Part shown: positions 59,134-64,000 of the stretch, piece after piece
Layout of the letters: the number at the start of each line of letters is the position of its first letter
Numbering within the stretch: position 1 is the stretch's first letter
NCBI GenBank assembly: GCA_016800925.1
Contig: JABCPU010000108.1
Location: 1 to 64,000 of the forward strand
DNA from: Suillus spraguei
Taxonomy: Eukaryota > Basidiomycota > Agaricomycetes > Boletales > Suillaceae
Length of the DNA: 64,000 nucleotides
Direction: 5' to 3'
Notes under the pieces: model-generated
Told to the model about the DNA's origin: nothing
Database searches by the model: none
Seen by the model: the letters and a program-made list of their open reading frames with translations, nothing else
Made by a program: the position numbers and the translations under genes

Positions 59134-61370
59134 ATGCCCTTCACTCATGTTCTCGCTTTAGGGATATCATGCATTATTGTTCTGGTTGTCGCTTCAAAGA
59201 GTCTGACTCGCAGACGTGTCTACCCTTTACCTCTGCCGCCTGGCCCTCGCCCGTTACCAATTTTGGGCAACTTGCTGCATTTGATACTCAACGACCTTGG
59301 CTCACGTATACTGCGTGGGGAAAGACATATGGTTAGTAGCAGGCCAATGGCTCATTTCCAAGCTCTTATATTCAATTTCATACTTCACCACAGGAAAAAT
59401 CATTCACGTCAGCATACTTGGAACCCACTTGATCATCATAAACTGTGAACCATTGCACGGGAGTTGCTGGCAAGCGGTCTGCGAATTACTCTGATCGCCC
59501 CGTTCAAATAGGCGTACCATGAAATTGTACGCATTGCTGGTTTCATTCATTTTGTTCTTCACCCACTTACGATGCCAGAGCTGGGCTGGATTTTACCACT
59601 GGGTCCTTCCGTATGGTGAGACTTTACGGAACATCGCAAGATGTTCCACGAAGTCCTCAGGGCTGAAGTCTCGGTCTCATACCATGAGATGTACTCCCGC
59701 CACGCAAACAATCTAGTCCTCAATCTTTTGAATGTTACCGTGACCTACGGCAACAGATGAAACGTTCGTACTTAATCCAGTGGTGTCGTTGTGATGTATG
59801 GTCCAGTTAACCATCAATCCTTGTGATAGATACACAGCATCCCTAATCATGGCCGTGACATATGGACACCTTGACGAACATGAAGGTCATATCTTAACCA
59901 GCGCGAGCGAATTCGCTGATATTGCTGGAAATATTCTTTTCTCCCGAGAAGGCTGTCCATGTTCACACCTTTCCTTTCCGTGAGTACCTCCATTGACGAC
60001 AAAATTTTTAACATTTAGCATGTGTTGCAGTTGAAAATTTGCCACTTTGGTGCTTCAGTGAAACATTTGCGTTGATGAAACGCGGCAGAGAATTATCTCA
60101 ACAGCTTTTGAACGAACCCTTTAACAAAGTAAAGGCACAGATGGTATGTTTACGCAGGGTTGTGGATGGAAATTTGCCTGATCTATTTACATGAAGGCAA
60201 ATGGTACTGCTTCACACTCATTAGTCACTAGCTTTCTCAGTCGAGCTCACGACGACGCTGACGAAGCCGCAATGAAAGGTATTGCATTAACTGGATACTT
60301 GGGTAAGAGTTTTTTTACCAGGATAGAATTCGTCCATTGACGCGAATACGGTGTTGTAGGTGGCATCACAACCGTGAGTCGCTACTTAGGTAGTCCCGAT
60401 TATTACTTTGATATCCCGTAGACTGCAACAACATTGCATGCATTCATAATGATTATGGTGCTTTATCCTGACATCCAAACCCAGGCTCGTGCAGAAATTA
60501 ATCAAGCTGTGGGACATGATAAAATGCCGTGCCTCGATGATAGGGCGTCACTGCCATACCTTGATGCTATTCTACTCGAGGTCCTGAGATGGCATGCTAT
60601 CCTCCCCTAGGTTGGTCGGCAGTAATATAGCTTTGTGTTTACATGGCTAACCCCTTGCGCAGGAGTTCCACATGTGACATCAAATGATGATGTTTACGGC
60701 GGGCACTTTATACCCAAAGGTTCGAAGTCGTATGAGTCAAGTTTTCATTGACTCATCTGTAGTTCGATCAGATGCGATAGTCGTGGTTAATCAGTGGTGT
60801 GTTGCGGTGAAGTCCATGTAACGGCGGCTTGAGTTGACCATGACCAGGGCACTTTCTCGGAATGAAGACCTATTTCCCGATGCATCACGCTTCGATCCTA
60901 GTCGTTATCTAACGGTTGACGGGAAGCTAAAGGACTTAACCTTTCGTCAACCATTATGCTTTTGGTAATGGCAGGTGAATATTAATATTCTACGCTTGCT
61001 CTCATTTTAAATTACTCATTGGTCCTTGCAGGCGTATTTGTCCTGGTAGGATGATTTATCGTTAATCTGGCAGTGTTGAGATAATAAATGCCCTTGGCAG
61101 GTCGATGGTTCGCAGAGAACAGTCTGTGGACTGCAGCTGCTGCCATACTCGCTGTCTTGCGCATCGATCATGCCAAAGACTCAAACGGGCACAGGATTGA
61201 GGTGAAGCCAGAGTTCGGCACCGGCTTGGTAATGTAAGTGACCTAGTACGTATTCGAGAACTTCCTGCGGCTGACTGTACCGCAGTCACCCTAAACCGTT
61301 TCACTGCTCATTTGAAAGCGTGAGCACTGCGAGAGAAGAACATCTTCGAGCGATGATGAATTCGAAGTAA
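59134..61370 (+). pseudogene. Cytochrome P450, frame-damaged in the N-terminal half
   Basis: Starts with a hydrophobic anchor (VLALGISCIIVLVVA), a basic RRR and the hinge PLPPGPRPLPILGN. A single-base frame change follows before TQRPWLTYTAWGKTYG. After an intron, KIIHVSILGTHLIIIN is in frame, then KRSANYSDRPVQIGVP and the HRKMFHEV-type region (KMFHEVLRAEVSVSYHEMYS) fall in other frames with stops between, so this half is broken. From about 60190 the exons read well: NGTASHSLVTSFLSRAHDD, an I-helix GGITT instead of the usual AGxD/ETT, the K-helix ExxR in LLEVLRWH (about 60575), PHVTSNDDVYGGHFIPKG, and the heme loop AFGNGRRICPG (exon junction near 60975/61031) with its Cys ligand. It ends HPKPFHCSFESVS...MMNSK, stop 61368-61370. 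Membrane-bound terpene oxidation is the expected role. The damage could be real or due to assembly errors. Confidence 0.82.
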
Positions 61371-63115
61371 GAGTCGTTTGAAACTTGTAGTGGCTTGTAT
61401 ATAAAGCACGAAACGCTGCCGAATGCTTGGTCGCAATGATGTCCACCGCGTCACGCTGCGTTGTTGTGTTCTGTCTCATCGCGGCTGTTTCTGTTCTAGT
61501 ACTCATGCTTCTATCTCCTTTTCATGACTCTTTGGACACTACTACTATGACAGCTTCTGTTTCTTTTCATGGCGTTGTAGTCTCCAAAATGACAACAGAC
61601 ACCAAATTGATAGGAAGAATTTCTGGCGACAAACTCGACTTTTGAACAAATCCCTTTACTCACGGTCAATGGTACACAGCTCTGTCAAGAATGAGAACGC
61701 GAAGAGACGCTGTGTCTATTTGCAGATATGAACGAGATACAAGTCGGTGCGAACATTGTATGTCCTGAATTTGCTATTGTAAATATGAGTACGTACGTAA
61801 GCCGACCGCAGTGGCGTCCTTTGTACTATATGTAATAGTACTCATCTCTGTATAACGGCGCAGAACACTGGATGGCAAGGTTTTTCAGCCCCCTGTCCTT
61901 GTCTTGAGGATTGCTTTGACCTAGTGATCGCTGCTTGGACCTGGCACCCCGTCAAGGACCCCGGAACCCAAACCCAAACAGCGCGCTCGACGGCGCCTGC
62001 AATAGTGTACCGTGGATAACTGTTGAGTTATCCACCCACCTAGTTATTCACGTGGATAACTGGGTGCAGAAATTAGGTTTGGTAATCGTGGAGATAACAG
62101 GTACTATTGTGAACTTTTCAGTTAATCATACAGGACTGGCGCATTCACACCCATTCCGGTCTTACTAGTCATCTTGCATTCGACTCCTGCGCAGTACTAC
62201 GGCTTGTTCTGTTCCGTACGTCTGAATTTTCCGGACTTTTTTATATCATGGCTTGCAGTTCATCGACGTCAGGCCCTTCATCTCTAGGCTTGTGATGTTT
62301 TGATCAAGAACTTCCTTAGGATGACAGGACCTCTGCAGAGTGCACTGTCGTTCATCATGCACTCTTCGCAAGTCACTTTTTGGTTTTTCGAGGCTTCGGA
62401 TGCGTTTGATGATCAGTGTCGAAACATATCATATCCTGCGGTTCGTTACTGCTCATAGCCCACGGCAATTTCAGAGAGCTGTTCACCAGTATGATATGAT
62501 AGCACATGCCCATATGTGCGGTTCGCGCAATCCCCACTTCAAGTCACTATCGTGGGGTTCATATTCGTGATATGTTGCGAGTACATATCTGTGATGCCGA
62601 CTTTGTCTTTACTGCATACTTGGTTGATTTTGAACTCTTAAAGGCTCCCTGGCGTGATTTCTTCGATCAGGTTCTTCGACTTGAACTTCTTCTCGTGAGA
62701 ATAATGTAGCTGACCATCGCGTCGCTCACGCAGGGGAGAGCATCTTTGGAGCATTACTAAGACCGAAGGATAAAGTTTGACAAAATTCTGGTATACCTGC
62801 ATAGCCATTGCGAACGTCCTTCGACGGTGTCACAACAAGCGTTTTCCTAAAATGGTTTGGTTTATTTCTCGCTGACTCTTGGTACAGTGGCCATTGTCCT
62901 TTCTCTCAATCACGTCCGAGTGAACCTCGAGCAATATGCCTACTTAGAGCAGACCTTGAAGGATCCATTCATGAGCGAATCTTCAAGGCATGGTAAAGTT
63001 AACAGTTTCACCTCGTAATTTAAACATTTCAGCTGAATTTGTTGTCTCTGTGATTGAATCTAAGTACACATCTGGCTGAGACAAAAAGCAAAAAGACTTC
63101 AGTAGTCATTTATCA
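61371..63115. other. Intergenic, no gene recognised
   Basis: Short frames such as 61427-61645 (+, with one hydrophobic stretch) have no family support. A hairpin GTGGATAACT/AGTTATCCAC with a 4-base loop lies at 62012-62035, and GTGGATAACT recurs at 62051. Confidence 0.45.
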
Positions 63116-64000
63116 TCAGGTCCACCCTCTCATCTTCGCTACTAGCACTAACACCTGATCCCCAGGTAATTTTTCCCCGATTATTCGTCCTCCTTCCTCG
63201 TCGGTCATCCCCACATACTCTTTCCACCTATCTAATTCCTCATACTCAACGTTGAGTGCCCTCACGATATTCGACAAATAACCAAGATCCGTCGAGAGCT
63301 GTGCGGCTCCTGCGACGGAAAGCGTGCGGATCTTCGGAAGGACGCAGCTGGTAAGATGGGATAAGATAGAATGTCCGAGGGAGGACAGCCAGGCTGCTGC
63401 AACTGCCTCCGGGCTTAGCACCACCGGCTTGGGAGGCAGGACGAGCGAAGGTCGTCGGTTGTGCCCCAGTTCAGGCGACTGTTCGCTCAGACCACTCAGA
63501 TATGCTTCATCAATATTGGGCAATGTGTTGAGTGAGAAGCCCAGTGCATCGTCGTCTGCATATACTTCAAAGAGCCGCGGGAGATTCAACAGCCCCTCCG
63601 CAACGCGTTGGACGATATCGCTGGGAGAAAGCGAAAACACAGGCACGTGCAGGTCACCGGCCGTGCGCATAGACTTGGGGTCACCCAGTGCCGCCCAGAG
63701 GGCAAGGGATGCATAGGATGCGAGATGTGCATGTAAGGGGGCAAGAAGAGTATGCTGGAGGGAGGACTGAAGAGCTCTGGCAAGGGACGCAATGGATGCG
63801 CGCGTTGTAGTCAGTAGTGGAATAGGGGGATGGGATTCTGCAGATGATAAGAGAATCTGCAAAGCTGCACTGTTCAGGGAAGACTGCGCCAGGAGCAAAC
63901 CAGCACCCTTAGTCGCGCCAGGTGTATACACTCCACCTTCGTGTTGCGCGAGTCGGAATGCCGTGGCGATCTGCACGAGTGTAGCTCGTAGCTTACCCTC
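63116..64000 (-). CDS. Conserved oligomeric Golgi complex subunit 7, C-terminal part
   Basis: The frame is open from the window edge (64000) to a TGA at 63116-63118; the 5' part lies beyond the window. It reads LRATLVQIATAFRLAQHEGG near the edge, then a helical region, the block VPVFSLSPSDIVQRVAEGLLNLPRLFEVY (residues written here as two parts: VPVFSLSPSDIVQRV and AEGLLNLPRLFEVY), and a final part with LSTDLGYLSNIVRALNVEYE. FSLSP followed by a helix and LP, and a late ST-D-Y-L-N-V segment, are characteristic of COG7 C-termini. COG7 belongs to lobe B of the COG tether for retrograde intra-Golgi vesicles. No intron is needed in this part. It is a housekeeping gene marking the end of the repeat-rich region. 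Identification rests on recalled family pattern. Confidence 0.72.
   Translation of the reverse strand, partial: EGKLRATLVQIATAFRLAQHEGGVYTPGATKGAGLLLAQSSLNSAALQILLSSAESHPPIPLLTTTRASIASLARALQSSLQHTLLAPLHAHLASYASLALWAALGDPKSMRTAGDLHVPVFSLSPSDIVQRVAEGLLNLPRLFEVYADDDALGFSLNTLPNIDEAYLSGLSEQSPELGHNRRPSLVLPPKPVVLSPEAVAAAWLSSLGHSILSHLTSCVLPKIRTLSVAGAAQLSTDLGYLSNIVRALNVEYEELDRWKEYVGMTDEEGGRIIGEKLPGDQVLVLVAKMRGWT

Noticed and set aside
61427..61645. 72-codon ORF with one hydrophobic segment
   Set aside because: No family match, no start or splice evidence, and it lies in a featureless intergenic stretch.

Overview
The window looks like a repeat-rich chromosome segment of a mushroom-forming basidiomycete (Agaricomycete type). 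The evidence is a KDZ-type transposase with the CxC2-like region, Ty3/gypsy chromoviruses with a C-terminal chromodomain, a six-exon basidiomycete-type terpene cyclase with 53-63 bp introns, a CYP gene with short introns, and a COG7 end at the right edge. All calls come from reading the sequence and recalling families; no search was run.

Layout. 1-11020 is non-coding satellite DNA bracketed by inverted arms of a GGGCC-rich minisatellite; inside are a hairpin-forming satellite (about 745-4690), a 1.17 kb inverted-repeat unit (4917-6087) and about 20 copies of a ~172 bp unit (about 6170-9665). It abuts a 5'-truncated chromovirus (element A, 11005-17373, + strand). 17374-19350 holds no recognisable gene. 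19351-26324 is a decayed KDZ transposase gene preceded by one long LTR-like element (F1) and split by another (F3, TSD ATGCC), which itself carries a solo LTR (TSD AGATT). 26330-27688 is a repeat field. 27689-44739 is a second chromovirus copy (element B, - strand, TSD CTCTG) expanded to 17 kb by four later insertions: a 7.1 kb gypsy element G (TSD GTAT), a solo LTR (TSD GATGG) and two ~0.96 kb LTRs (TSD GTGG and TCGG). 44740-49700 is more nested LTRs and degenerate repeats.

From about 50000 the character changes to single-copy genes: an MFS transporter remnant broken by a 3.9 kb palindromic element that carries a small hAT derivative, an apparently intact sesquiterpene-synthase-like gene (54745-56132, -), a degenerate cytochrome P450 (59134-61370, +), and the 3' end of COG7 (63116-64000, -). 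Transporter, cyclase and P450 side by side suggest a small terpenoid cluster at the edge of a transposon-rich, possibly heterochromatic, region; only the cyclase still reads open.

The most distinctive observations are: (i) the 11 kb inverted, satellite-filled block; (ii) an extra gene after the chromodomain, conserved in both chromovirus copies, ending in zinc-knuckle motifs; (iii) a primer-binding site in element B that matches the predicted 5' end of its own transcript, as in Tf1-type self-priming; (iv) insertion order that can be read from target-site duplications.
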